From the NCBI GenBank assembly GCA_008690995.1, contig VRMN01000001.1, forward strand, positions 3,534,001-3,598,000: a stretch of DNA of 64,000 nt, read 5' to 3'. The position numbers and the translations under genes are program-made. The notes below the pieces were generated by a model that saw nothing but the letters and a program-made list of their open reading frames with translations, made no database searches and was not told the origin of the DNA. Position 1 is the first letter of the stretch; each line of letters opens with the position of its first letter. The stretch comes from Porphyridium purpureum (lineage: Eukaryota; Rhodophyta; Bangiophyceae; Porphyridiales; Porphyridiaceae). Of this stretch, positions 46,227 through 54,265 are shown piece by piece.

Positions 46227-48809
46227 TCAGATGCTCGCTCTAAAGGTCGCGGAAACGGGCTCAACCTCTGCCTCATCGTCAGAGCTCTCAAGAGTGTCGC
46301 TTTTCTCTTTCTGCAGACGGAGAGACCAGCTCTTGAATCGTTGTGTCCAGTATTTCTTCGTTTTGTTCTTTTGTAAAGACGCAGTCTCCAGCCAAAAATG
46401 GACTGCGAGGCTCGGATGGCGGAAATTGCACCACATGCGCAAAGCTTCCATGTACCGCCGCTTCTCATGATCTTTCAAAGATCCGACTGTGTGCCACAAC
46501 ATGAACTCGACCGAAGTAGGGTCGAGAAAGAGCAAACCGCGCTTTGTCAACAATGCCTCAGTTCCTACATGACCATAGAGGAACTTGGTCGGAACCGTTG
46601 TTACCAAGTCCGAAGCAAACACAACACGCCAGTGGCGCGGTATCTGTCGATTATACGCATCCACAAAAGCGTAATTTCCCACGCGGGGCGATCCAAATGT
46701 GTAGACGGCGACTTCATCGCGAGACAACTTCAACGCGTGCAGTAAGTCGTAAGAACACAGTGTCGCCAGAGCTCCACCGAGCGAGTGACCCGTGAGCCAC
46801 ACCGAGCGCTTTTTCTGTCTGTACAATTCACACACAACTTCAACAAGTTGCTCTGCAATGCTTAAATATGCCTTTGCAAAACCAGAGTGCACGCCGATTT
46901 TCCGCGTAAAGCGCCAAGTCTGCAAAGGCTCGGGCGATGACGACAGAAATTGTGAATCGGTCCCTCGACTGCCGCTCTTGTACTGCAGCCTAAAGCTGCT
47001 CGCAGAGCGGGCTGCGGCAGAGATATTCTTGTTCTGAGACGCACTGGGTGGTGCCTTCTCATCGCTCATTCCCAAATACGAAAACTCATCATCCATCACT
47101 TGCTCTGTGAGCGACTGTTCCAACTCGTAATCGCCGTGCTGAAAATCCGCGACAGCAAATGATATATCTGTCACCATATTCTTGGTGCTCATCGTGCCTC
47201 GAAAGCTAAGAATGATACGGGTCGGCGTAGCAAAGACGATGGCGTGTGTATCTGTTGACTCATCCGACACATGCTGAATCAACTCCGTCTCGTGCTCACC
47301 AAAGTCCGCAGGGATGCGCGGAGTTTTGCCCGTCCGTCCGTACGAAAATGCAATCCAAGCCATATTAAACATGGACAGAACATCCTCAAGAACGAACGCA
47401 CGCGAGCTGTATGGAATCCGCGATGACGCATGTGACGACGATGACGAAGTTCGAAACTTTGCGCTCGATCGATCCAGAAAATATTCCACCCGCCGTGCAC
47501 CGTCATCGCGGGGATCTGGACACGTGAACCAAAGGTAGTCGGACAGAAGTTCAGCACGCGCCGGTAAATTTGCCCATGCTTCCTGCACGACGTACGTGAG
47601 GGACAACAGATCCACCCCAATGTTGCCGTACCAGCCGAGAGAATACACGCCAAAGTTTTTCGACAAAATCCGCTGGTTGTCCTGGCCTTGTGCAAGGCCA
47701 TTGATAAGTCCCATGATAAAAGTCCATGAAATCAGATACATCGTGTGAATCAAGAAGAACCGAAAGGCGATCTGTCTGGACCGACTCGTGATGTAGTCGA
47801 GCTTGCGCAAGTGTCTCACAGTGATCCAAATCTGGGCGAACGCAAACAAAAATAAAAATAAAGTGAAAATCAGATTGATCGCCACAAATCCCTGTTGTGC
47901 TGGAGTGGAGACCGCCGAGGAATCCGCCACAATTCCAGAAAGTAGACCTGTTACACTGCTTGGAGACAGCGTGTCCGCGTAGTACAGCAACAAAGCACGT
48001 ATGGCAGTAAAACACGCGAGCGCCGTGACGTGGGGACAGAAGTCGACCCAATGTGGTTTCCGATGTTTTGGCATTCGAAAAACTTCGCTCATGCCCCAAA
48101 TGTAAACGAGCGAAAATATGTCTTCCTGAAAAATAGCCGTGAAAATGGATTGAATATTTGCACCGACTTGCGCATTGATATTGCCGCCCACATTTTCGGC
48201 GTAGAAGATCCAATCAGCAATGGGGATGTCTGCCAGACAAAAGTAGATGAGCAGTTTCGCACACCAAATGTGCTCATGCTGCAACGGGATGTGCGAACGT
48301 CGAACCATCCTGAAAAACTCGAAGCAGAAAAATGTTTGGAAAAAGAAAAGAATCGTGATGAGTATGCACGATGCAAGCTCTGAAGCGAGCGAGCGAGACA
48401 CGAGGTTTGCGGCATCGCAATTGGACTGCCAGTCCAAATTGCTTGGATCCAAGATGATATTCTTGCAAAAGAAAATGCCGCCTGTGTCAACCGTGGATGT
48501 CGTGATCACGTACACGTCCAAAATCGCGAAAAGGATTGCAATGGCAACCGCAACGGTCATCAATCGAAGCATCCACCTTATCTGCTTTGAAGTTGCCACT
48601 TCAATTTTCGAGATTTCGTGCTTATACCCCATCAGCTGTGAATTGTTCTCTTTCTCTGGACTTGGCTTCGACATGAATTTCGACTCTCGGTCCACATGTT
48701 TGGAATCTGCAGCGGCAGAGAGCACATCACCCTCCGACTTCTCTGCATGGAATAAATTTGATTCTGAGTGTCTAGAGACGCGCGCACTCACAACCTCGTG
48801 CGGTTCCAT
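46227..48809 (-). CDS. Multi-pass membrane class 3 lipase
   Basis: 860 residues from an ATG at 48809. The N-terminal half has about seven hydrophobic segments (roughly 80-103, 143-168, 182-203, 224-242, 258-278, 305-332, 347-370, with a possible further one at 394-410). The C-terminal half is a lipase class 3 domain: IVFATPTRIILSFRGT, nucleophile elbow WLTGHSLGGALATL (Ser near 675), YTFGSPRVGNYAF, the acid in ASDLVTTVP and a late histidine in DHEKRRYMEAL. The triad looks complete. A polytopic region joined to a class 3 lipase is like diacylglycerol lipases in plan, though those have four segments; similar large fusions occur in protists. Likely hydrolyses membrane acylglycerols or phospholipids. 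Confidence 0.8.
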   Translation of the reverse strand: MEPHEVVSARVSRHSESNLFHAEKSEGDVLSAAADSKHVDRESKFMSKPSPEKENNSQLMGYKHEISKIEVATSKQIRWMLRLMTVAVAIAILFAILDVYVITTSTVDTGGIFFCKNIILDPSNLDWQSNCDAANLVSRSLASELASCILITILFFFQTFFCFEFFRMVRRSHIPLQHEHIWCAKLLIYFCLADIPIADWIFYAENVGGNINAQVGANIQSIFTAIFQEDIFSLVYIWGMSEVFRMPKHRKPHWVDFCPHVTALACFTAIRALLLYYADTLSPSSVTGLLSGIVADSSAVSTPAQQGFVAINLIFTLFLFLFAFAQIWITVRHLRKLDYITSRSRQIAFRFFLIHTMYLISWTFIMGLINGLAQGQDNQRILSKNFGVYSLGWYGNIGVDLLSLTYVVQEAWANLPARAELLSDYLWFTCPDPRDDGARRVEYFLDRSSAKFRTSSSSSHASSRIPYSSRAFVLEDVLSMFNMAWIAFSYGRTGKTPRIPADFGEHETELIQHVSDESTDTHAIVFATPTRIILSFRGTMSTKNMVTDISFAVADFQHGDYELEQSLTEQVMDDEFSYLGMSDEKAPPSASQNKNISAAARSASSFRLQYKSGSRGTDSQFLSSSPEPLQTWRFTRKIGVHSGFAKAYLSIAEQLVEVVCELYRQKKRSVWLTGHSLGGALATLCSYDLLHALKLSRDEVAVYTFGSPRVGNYAFVDAYNRQIPRHWRVVFASDLVTTVPTKFLYGHVGTEALLTKRGLLFLDPTSVEFMLWHTVGSLKDHEKRRYMEALRMWCNFRHPSLAVHFWLETASLQKNKTKKYWTQRFKSWSLRLQKEKSDTLESSDDEAEVEPVSATFRASI

Positions 48810-49427
48810 CTCAATACTCTACACCGCGGTGCAACCCTGCCGACAGGTGCTCGCCTTCTACCAGGGAGGTCTCAGCGACCGCGCGCCTGGCTCGACACAT
48901 CCGGCTGGCGCGGGCGAGAAAGTGAGCTCCGCGAGACGCGCCAGCAAATGCGCAATAGACAAAGATTCCAGGACAGCGGGGCAAGGGACTGGCGCGTATG
49001 AAGCTTTTCTCTTCTCCACCCCCCCCCCTGCGCTCTGCACGCGCCCTCCCGCAGCGTGTGCTGGGACCCGTCGAATTTACTGGGAACATTCCACTCCCTG
49101 GCGAAAAGAAACTCGAACCACTGTACACAGTGCGTTGGTTGAAAATGAATCGCGAGCGCGTGGGCAAACACAACATGTCTCGAAATTCTGGTCACGAGGC
49201 GCAGGAAGATACCGCACGAGTGTTGTTTATTGCACCAGAAACGCAGTCACAGACGCTGCGCTTCTATCTACTCACCCGGGAAAAAAATTTTACTCCAAGT
49301 CTGCAGAAAACGCGGTGGTCTCGGAAACCGCAACGCGCGACAGCACAGCCCGCTCCACGAGTCGCTTTCAAGAGCCAACTCTGTTCCAGATACCCTTCTT
49401 TCGATGACACTGTCAGCATCATCAATC
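48810..49427. other. Intergenic region between tandem minus genes (lipase promoter, SEC14 3' end)
   Basis: About 620 bp. Contains a C-run near 49020 and ACTGTACACAGTG at 49120-49132, i.e. GTACAGT on the minus strand in sense with the lipase and about 311 bp upstream of its ATG. Open frames on the plus strand here run into the SEC14 gene antisense and are not accepted. Confidence 0.4.
49120..49126 (-). promoter_or_regulatory. GTACAGT motif upstream of lipase
   Basis: Minus-strand context is CTGTGTACAGTGG. It lacks the preceding GG of the best matches and lies further upstream than most. Confidence 0.25.
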
Positions 49428-50435
49428 CTAACTGTAGTAATCCAGTATGGGCATTTCGATTTGGGTCTTCTGTTCATTTGGCACGGGCGGAATGCACGGT
49501 TCCAAGGGGTCATGAAGCTCACAATTGCTACCAACGACAAAACGGGGAAGTTGTTTGAAGTCAAAAACATCATCAGCGCTCAAGCCCGTTGCCGGGTCTT
49601 GCCACGTGTGCAGGTCGCCGCTATGCATCTGAAACTTCTCGATAAGCCCTTTCGACACGAATGTTTTTGCGACCTTAAACACCATCGACATGAAAGCCGG
49701 CGTATTAATTGCAACCGTTCTTTCCAATAATTGCGGAAAGAAGAGCTCGCTGAGATGTGACGCAGCACCGCTAGCTTTGAAGAAGGCGCGGTCCATGGCC
49801 CCTAATCTCATGCCTCGCATATCGTTAAGCATCGTAACTTTCACCAGTTTACCCGTCTCGCGGGTGATTCGATCGATAATGCGGTAAAGACAGGCGTTAT
49901 TGAATGACTGAAACATCGTGATGTGATCAGCCCCGCAGATTTCCACAGCCTCTGACACACGGCTTATCCCAGAGCGGATAAAGTACAAAGGACTGCCGTC
50001 CCTTGCGAAGCCGTGAATTCCAACAATTAGAAACTTTCTGATTTTGTCGAATGCCTGCGCGTACTCTGGCGGCGGCTCGAAGTTTTCATTTGCATGCTCT
50101 AGCCACGTGCGCGCTGCGCGCTCCTCGCCAGCCCTCCTGATCTTTTCCACAACAGCCTCGGTCTTTGCACCGCGCCCGGACAGGACGTAGCGCAGCACGT
50201 GCAGCTCATCCCAGCCTTTCGGCAGCTTCGCCGTAATCTGCTCGTTTGCATCCAGGAGCTTCTGCACGGCCGCAATCTCGGAGGCGTGCAAGGCTGTCAG
50301 CCGCGAAATGTCGCGGTCGGCGCGTTCTTCAGCCATGACCAGACCGAGAGACAGCCGTCCCTTCCGCTCCGACGCAGCACCACCTGCTCGCGCGCGCGGG
50401 GTGCAGGTAGTCAGCCGCCCCCACGAAGAAGCCAT
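49428..50435 (-). CDS. SEC14-like CRAL-TRIO lipid-transfer protein
   Basis: 335 residues from an ATG at 50435; a second in-frame ATG at 50336 (MAEERADRD) removes a basic 33-residue leader and may be the true start. CRAL-TRIO N region at about 60-110 (LHVLRYVLSGRGAKTEAVVEKIRRA) is followed by the lipid-binding domain at about 125-290: GIHGFARDGSPLYFIRSG, KVTMLNDMRGMRL, LFFPQLLERTVAINTPAFMSMVFKVAKTFV. The FFPQLLERTVAINTPAF segment matches the YPExxxxxxIINAPWxF hallmark. Role: phosphatidylinositol/phosphatidylcholine transfer or sensing. Divergent from PRPP synthetase. Confidence 0.85.
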   Translation of the reverse strand: MASSWGRLTTCTPRARAGGAASERKGRLSLGLVMAEERADRDISRLTALHASEIAAVQKLLDANEQITAKLPKGWDELHVLRYVLSGRGAKTEAVVEKIRRAGEERAARTWLEHANENFEPPPEYAQAFDKIRKFLIVGIHGFARDGSPLYFIRSGISRVSEAVEICGADHITMFQSFNNACLYRIIDRITRETGKLVKVTMLNDMRGMRLGAMDRAFFKASGAASHLSELFFPQLLERTVAINTPAFMSMVFKVAKTFVSKGLIEKFQMHSGDLHTWQDPATGLSADDVFDFKQLPRFVVGSNCELHDPLEPCIPPVPNEQKTQIEMPILDYYS

Positions 50436-50764
50436 AAATCGGATGCCGCAGCAAGACGGCGAATCAGCACAGCGGCAGCAAGCATGCCGCGCACGATCCC
50501 CGCGTCCAGCGGTTCAGTGATCGTGCGCCGAGTACAGTTCGACGCCGCGAGTGGCGGTACAGTGACTGACGAATTTTCCATGTCACCGCGCCGGGGCTGC
50601 CGGCCGAGGTGGCCGTTTCCGTCGCGCTGCCAAACGTTTGGTGCAGCTGTGCGCCCATTGACTCACATTCAGACCGCCGCACACCATCATCGAGTCCCGT
50701 GCGTTGCTTGCAGTGAAAGCCGCTGGTACCTGTGCCGGGCGGCTGTTGAGCAGAGTCGTTGGAG
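50436..50764. other. Divergent promoter region SEC14 / PRPP synthetase
   Basis: 329 bp with two GTACAGT copies 25 bp apart at 50532 and 50557, both on the plus strand. Confidence 0.45.
50532..50563 (+). promoter_or_regulatory. Two GTACAGT motifs upstream of PRPP synthetase
   Basis: GAGTACAGTTC at 50530-50540 and GCGGTACAGTGAC at 50554-50566, both in sense with PRPP synthetase, about 202-230 bp upstream of its ATG and about 100-125 bp from the SEC14 ATG. Confidence 0.4.
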
Positions 50765-51988
50765 ATGGCGCGGCACGGGTTCACCGCGTTCGTGCTGCCT
50801 GGCGCCGCGTTTGCTCCGCACCAAAGCACTGGACGCGGCGGATGGGGAGTCAGTTTTCTTGGTGATCATGTATCCCGCAGGGCCCCATATCGTTCGTGTG
50901 TCCGGTTTTCGCAACATCACGGCTCGCGGTCGGCCTCTGCAACCGCAGGTGCCGCACGCCGCTTGAAAATGGTGTCCGTCCAGGACGACGACTTGCTGTC
51001 GGCAGAGAATATCCCGGTGCTGGCGTTTACAGGCCACCGCATGAAGGTGTATTCCGGCTCGGCAAATCCAGAACTCGCAGAAAAAATAGCCCGGCTAGTG
51101 GGGAAGACATCGTCGAATCGCATTCTGCGCAAAAAGTTTTCGGACGGCGAGACGTACGTGCGCATTGAAGAGTCAGTACGAGGTTGCAATGTCTTCTTAA
51201 TTCAGAGCGCCTGCGGTCCGAACGTCAATGATCACCTCATTGAGCTTCTACTCATGATCGACGCGTGTCGTCGCGCTCACAGCCAGCAGATCACTGTTTG
51301 CCTTCCATACTACTGCTACTCGCGCTCAGACAGGCTCATCGACCCCGACAAGAAGCGCCGCGAGGCTCTCACTAGTAAGCTGGTTGCAAACATGCTGTCC
51401 GAGGCCGGTGCTCATCGCGTCGTTGTGCTTGACATTCATTCTCCACAGACGTGCGGTTTCTTCGACATTCCAGTGGATCACATCTTTGCGGCTCCACTTT
51501 TTGTCGAATATCTGCTCAAGAAGAAGCACGCCGACCCGTCTAGCCTCGGGTACGTTGTTGTTGCGCCGGATGTGGGCGGAGTGGCACGTGCGCGTGCCAT
51601 TGCGAAAGCCTTGGACGATGTTCCGCTCGCGATCATTGACAAGCGTCGTGAGGCGCATAATGAAGCAAAGGTATTGAATTTGGTCGGCGACGTGCGAGGA
51701 AAAGTTGCAATCCTTGTGGATGATATGATCGATACTGCGGGTACCATTTGCGAAGGCGCGCGTATGTTGCGGGAAAATGGGGCTGAGAAGGTGTTTGCGG
51801 TTGCCACACATCCCATTTTTTCTGGGCCGGCGTGCGAGCGGCTCTCTAGCGGCGTCTTTGAGGAAGTGATTGTTTCAGACTCTATTCCTGTGCCGAAGGA
51901 GAAACAGTTCCCGCAATTGCGTGTGTTAAGTGTGGCGCCTTTAATTGCGGATCAGCTCATCCGCCTGCATGACCTGAGCTTGCGATAG
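50765..51988 (+). CDS. Ribose-phosphate pyrophosphokinase (PRPP synthetase), possibly plastid-targeted
   Basis: 407 residues from the ATG at 50765. The enzyme core starts near residue 88 (MKVYSGSANPELAEKIA). Seen: KFSDGETYVRIEESVRGC (ATP-loop region), the catalytic-flexible-loop region YSRSDRLIDPDKKRREALTS, HSPQTCGFFDIPVDH, VVVAPDVGGVARARAIAKAL, and the PRPP-binding loop ILVDDMIDTAGTICEG. Reaction: ribose-5-phosphate plus ATP to PRPP and AMP, feeding nucleotides, His and Trp. The first 65-70 residues are rich in Gly, Ser, Arg and Ala, with Phe near the N-terminus (MARHGFTAFVLPG), like a transit peptide. A second in-frame ATG at 50969 in good context (AAAATGG) would give a leaderless form, so dual targeting is possible. 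Confidence 0.9.
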   Translation: MARHGFTAFVLPGAAFAPHQSTGRGGWGVSFLGDHVSRRAPYRSCVRFSQHHGSRSASATAGAARRLKMVSVQDDDLLSAENIPVLAFTGHRMKVYSGSANPELAEKIARLVGKTSSNRILRKKFSDGETYVRIEESVRGCNVFLIQSACGPNVNDHLIELLLMIDACRRAHSQQITVCLPYYCYSRSDRLIDPDKKRREALTSKLVANMLSEAGAHRVVVLDIHSPQTCGFFDIPVDHIFAAPLFVEYLLKKKHADPSSLGYVVVAPDVGGVARARAIAKALDDVPLAIIDKRREAHNEAKVLNLVGDVRGKVAILVDDMIDTAGTICEGARMLRENGAEKVFAVATHPIFSGPACERLSSGVFEEVIVSDSIPVPKEKQFPQLRVLSVAPLIADQLIRLHDLSLR

Positions 51989-52128
51989 TATTCTTACATC
52001 TTGGGGTTCGTGCGCCCTGCACACGCGAACGGTCTTGGTCACCCAGTAGGCATTTTGAATGTTACTTGTGCGGGTGCTTTGCGTCGTGAGTCGTATCGAA
52101 ATATGATGCCTCGTCGATGCCTCATTGT

Positions 52129-53946
52129 TTATCGGTAGGCTCTAAGGCCGGCGTAGTGATCCACTTGAAACAGCATCGCTGCTCCGGAATCGTTACCCAC
52201 AGATAAATAGGAAGAGTCTCTCGAAGTGTCGACGCAATTCACGCGTCTCAGGTTGGTCTTGACCGTCGGCCAGTTCCCAAAGACGCTGAGACAACCTGTG
52301 TGCAAGATGCGCATGGCGTTTTTCTCCTCCCTTGAAGCGAGAACCAAAAATTCGCCGCTCTGTGCAAAGCGCAGCGTGTCTACCGGCGTCGTCAAGTTCA
52401 TCACTTGTTTGACGGGTTGTTTCGTGCCGCTGGAACCAACCAAGCTATGGCTATCGTAAACATTGACTACGCCACTGCCCTGGCCCGTCGCGTACAAAAA
52501 ATGAGAAGACGAGGAAGCTCCTACTCGCTGCTCTTTCAAAGTCGGGCTCGCGGCCACTACTAAACCATCTCCAGTACTTCCAACATCGACATGCTTTTCA
52601 ATGCATCTACTTTGCATCCGGAGATCCCAAAGGTAAACGAAACCGTCACCACCGTACGAAAGGAGCGTACCGTCATCTCTGCCGCCAAACGCCGCACACG
52701 ATGCTCGCGCGTTCATTTTGAGGACACCAAAGGGTCGCAGGGTTCTTGTACACAGGAGCGTAATGCGACCATCGATGCCGCAGAACGCAATCGCTCTGCC
52801 ATTGGGTGAAAATGCTGCTCTTTCCAGGCTTTTCTCTTGATGATCGCGCAAGCTCTGTATTTTCGAGGCGTGAGCCGTCTCCACGTCAATTTTGTAAAAG
52901 AAGCTCCTGCGCCCAGCTGCCACGATCTGCGAGTGATCTTCCAGAGTGAAGTCTGCGACGCGCACCGGCATATCTTGCAAGCAAACGGCCTGAAATTTCG
53001 GATTCTCCGAGCCGTCGACGCGAAAGATCCGAACCGCCTTATCGAGCGAGGCACAGAGTGCCAAATGGCCTGAACGATGGAACTTGGTACTCTGCACGAC
53101 GCCTTTACATGGTGCATTCACGTTCAAATCCTTAACGCGCCGAATACTGATCTCTTTCGACGGGAGAACAGTGGATCGATTCACGAGCCGCTTGGTTGTA
53201 CGTCCAAGCATGTCAAGCGAAGACTTGTCTTCAATAGTGCGCGCGCGTTTTGCCCAGCCGCCACCACTCCTCTGCAACTTCTGAAACTGATCTCTTAACC
53301 TACTTTCGTACAGGCTCTCGGAGATGCTGGTTTCACCTACAGACTTGCGAAGCTTACGATTGCGACTCGTTTCCACCAGATTCACCTGATTCGCAGCATC
53401 CGCAGGATCGCTGAATGATTGAGGTTTTTTCAGGAACATGTGTGCGGTTGACTTCTCTCCCAACCGGCCGTCCTTCTCGAAGATGGCCGATGACTCCGGA
53501 AAAGAGCCATAAGCATCCCAATCCAACTCATCTGGTAGTCTCGGCCCACGACTGGTCTGGTGAATCTCGGCAGCATTTTGTGAGCTTCCCTCACTCTCCG
53601 ACCCACCACGATGGTCCTTGAGAGTCTGGTCTTCTCCCTCTTCCTCTGACGTCAGAAGTATTTCAAGAATGTCTGAATCGTGGTCATTGTCGGGCGTCTC
53701 GGTCACAACGATGCGCCCTCCATCATTATCACCTTGTTCCCCCTCGTCGTCGACATCCCCACCCAAAACCAGCCTCCTCCTCCTCGTCTGAGAGGCGGCC
53801 GTCTTCCTCTGAAGCTGTGCTTCCACTTCGTCGTGCTCTGGGCGCCGGCTCTTTCTGCGTGTCTTCCCGCCGTGCGCGCGACTTATCGACGAGTACTCGT
53901 GCCCGAAGACGATCCGCTCATCCTGCTCATTCTGAGCGGCATCCAT
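52129..53946 (-). CDS. UTP18: U3 snoRNP component UTP18 (WD40)
   Basis: 605 residues from the ATG at 53946; an upstream extension starts at GTG. The acidic N-terminal half contains PDELDWDAYGSF and the family-typical YESRLRDQFQKLQRSGGGWA (about 240-260), followed by KDLNVNAPCKGVVQSTKFHRSGHLAL, LEDHSQIVAAGRRSFFYKIDVET, a run of WD-like blades (AFSPNGRAIAFCGIDGRITLL, LSYGGDGFVYLWDLR), and a C-terminal blade ending LSVGNDSGAAMLFQVDHY. UTP18 is a subunit of the UTP-B complex of the small-subunit processome in the nucleolus, acting in early pre-rRNA cleavages. Divergent from the PPR gene, convergent with PRPP synthetase. Confidence 0.87.
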   Translation of the reverse strand: MDAAQNEQDERIVFGHEYSSISRAHGGKTRRKSRRPEHDEVEAQLQRKTAASQTRRRRLVLGGDVDDEGEQGDNDGGRIVVTETPDNDHDSDILEILLTSEEEGEDQTLKDHRGGSESEGSSQNAAEIHQTSRGPRLPDELDWDAYGSFPESSAIFEKDGRLGEKSTAHMFLKKPQSFSDPADAANQVNLVETSRNRKLRKSVGETSISESLYESRLRDQFQKLQRSGGGWAKRARTIEDKSSLDMLGRTTKRLVNRSTVLPSKEISIRRVKDLNVNAPCKGVVQSTKFHRSGHLALCASLDKAVRIFRVDGSENPKFQAVCLQDMPVRVADFTLEDHSQIVAAGRRSFFYKIDVETAHASKIQSLRDHQEKSLERAAFSPNGRAIAFCGIDGRITLLCTRTLRPFGVLKMNARASCAAFGGRDDGTLLSYGGDGFVYLWDLRMQSRCIEKHVDVGSTGDGLVVAASPTLKEQRVGASSSSHFLYATGQGSGVVNVYDSHSLVGSSGTKQPVKQVMNLTTPVDTLRFAQSGEFLVLASREEKNAMRILHTGCLSVFGNWPTVKTNLRRVNCVDTSRDSSYLSVGNDSGAAMLFQVDHYAGLRAYR

Positions 53947-54265
53947 GGCGCCTCTCACCCAGGGCTGCGGAACGGGCGCGCGGGCGGCTTCAAGCTGTTC
54001 CCACGTGCTCCGCGGCCTCACACGTCCACCCCCTGCACACGGCGGCTTCCCAGACGCAGATGGTCGGCGTCCTCTCCAGTACAGCTCTCACGTGCACTGT
54101 ACCTCTGCGCCCCGCTGTTTGCTGCGGTAGCAGCAGGGCAGCGGGAGTGCGATGCTTCTTGGCTTCGGCAACGCAGTCTGTTGACACGCACGGAGCCGAC
54201 GGCGCCTGCATGTACGCATCGCGGTCGTGAAGAGGGAAAAGCTGACATCACACTCGACTCCAAGA
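53947..54265. other. Divergent promoter region UTP18 / PPR
   Basis: 319 bp with the motif GAGGTACAGTGCACG on the minus strand at about 54090-54104 and a related GTACAGC on the plus strand near 54080. Confidence 0.45.
54096..54102 (-). promoter_or_regulatory. GTACAGT motif, UTP18/PPR divergent promoter
   Basis: Exact GAGGTACAGTG on the minus strand, in sense with UTP18 about 150 bp upstream of its ATG, and about 164 bp from the PPR ATG. Confidence 0.4.

Noticed and set aside
48998-49558. 186-codon plus-strand frame with an ATG
   Set aside because: Runs antisense into the SEC14 gene, and its composition reflects a C-run and the reverse of real coding sequence.
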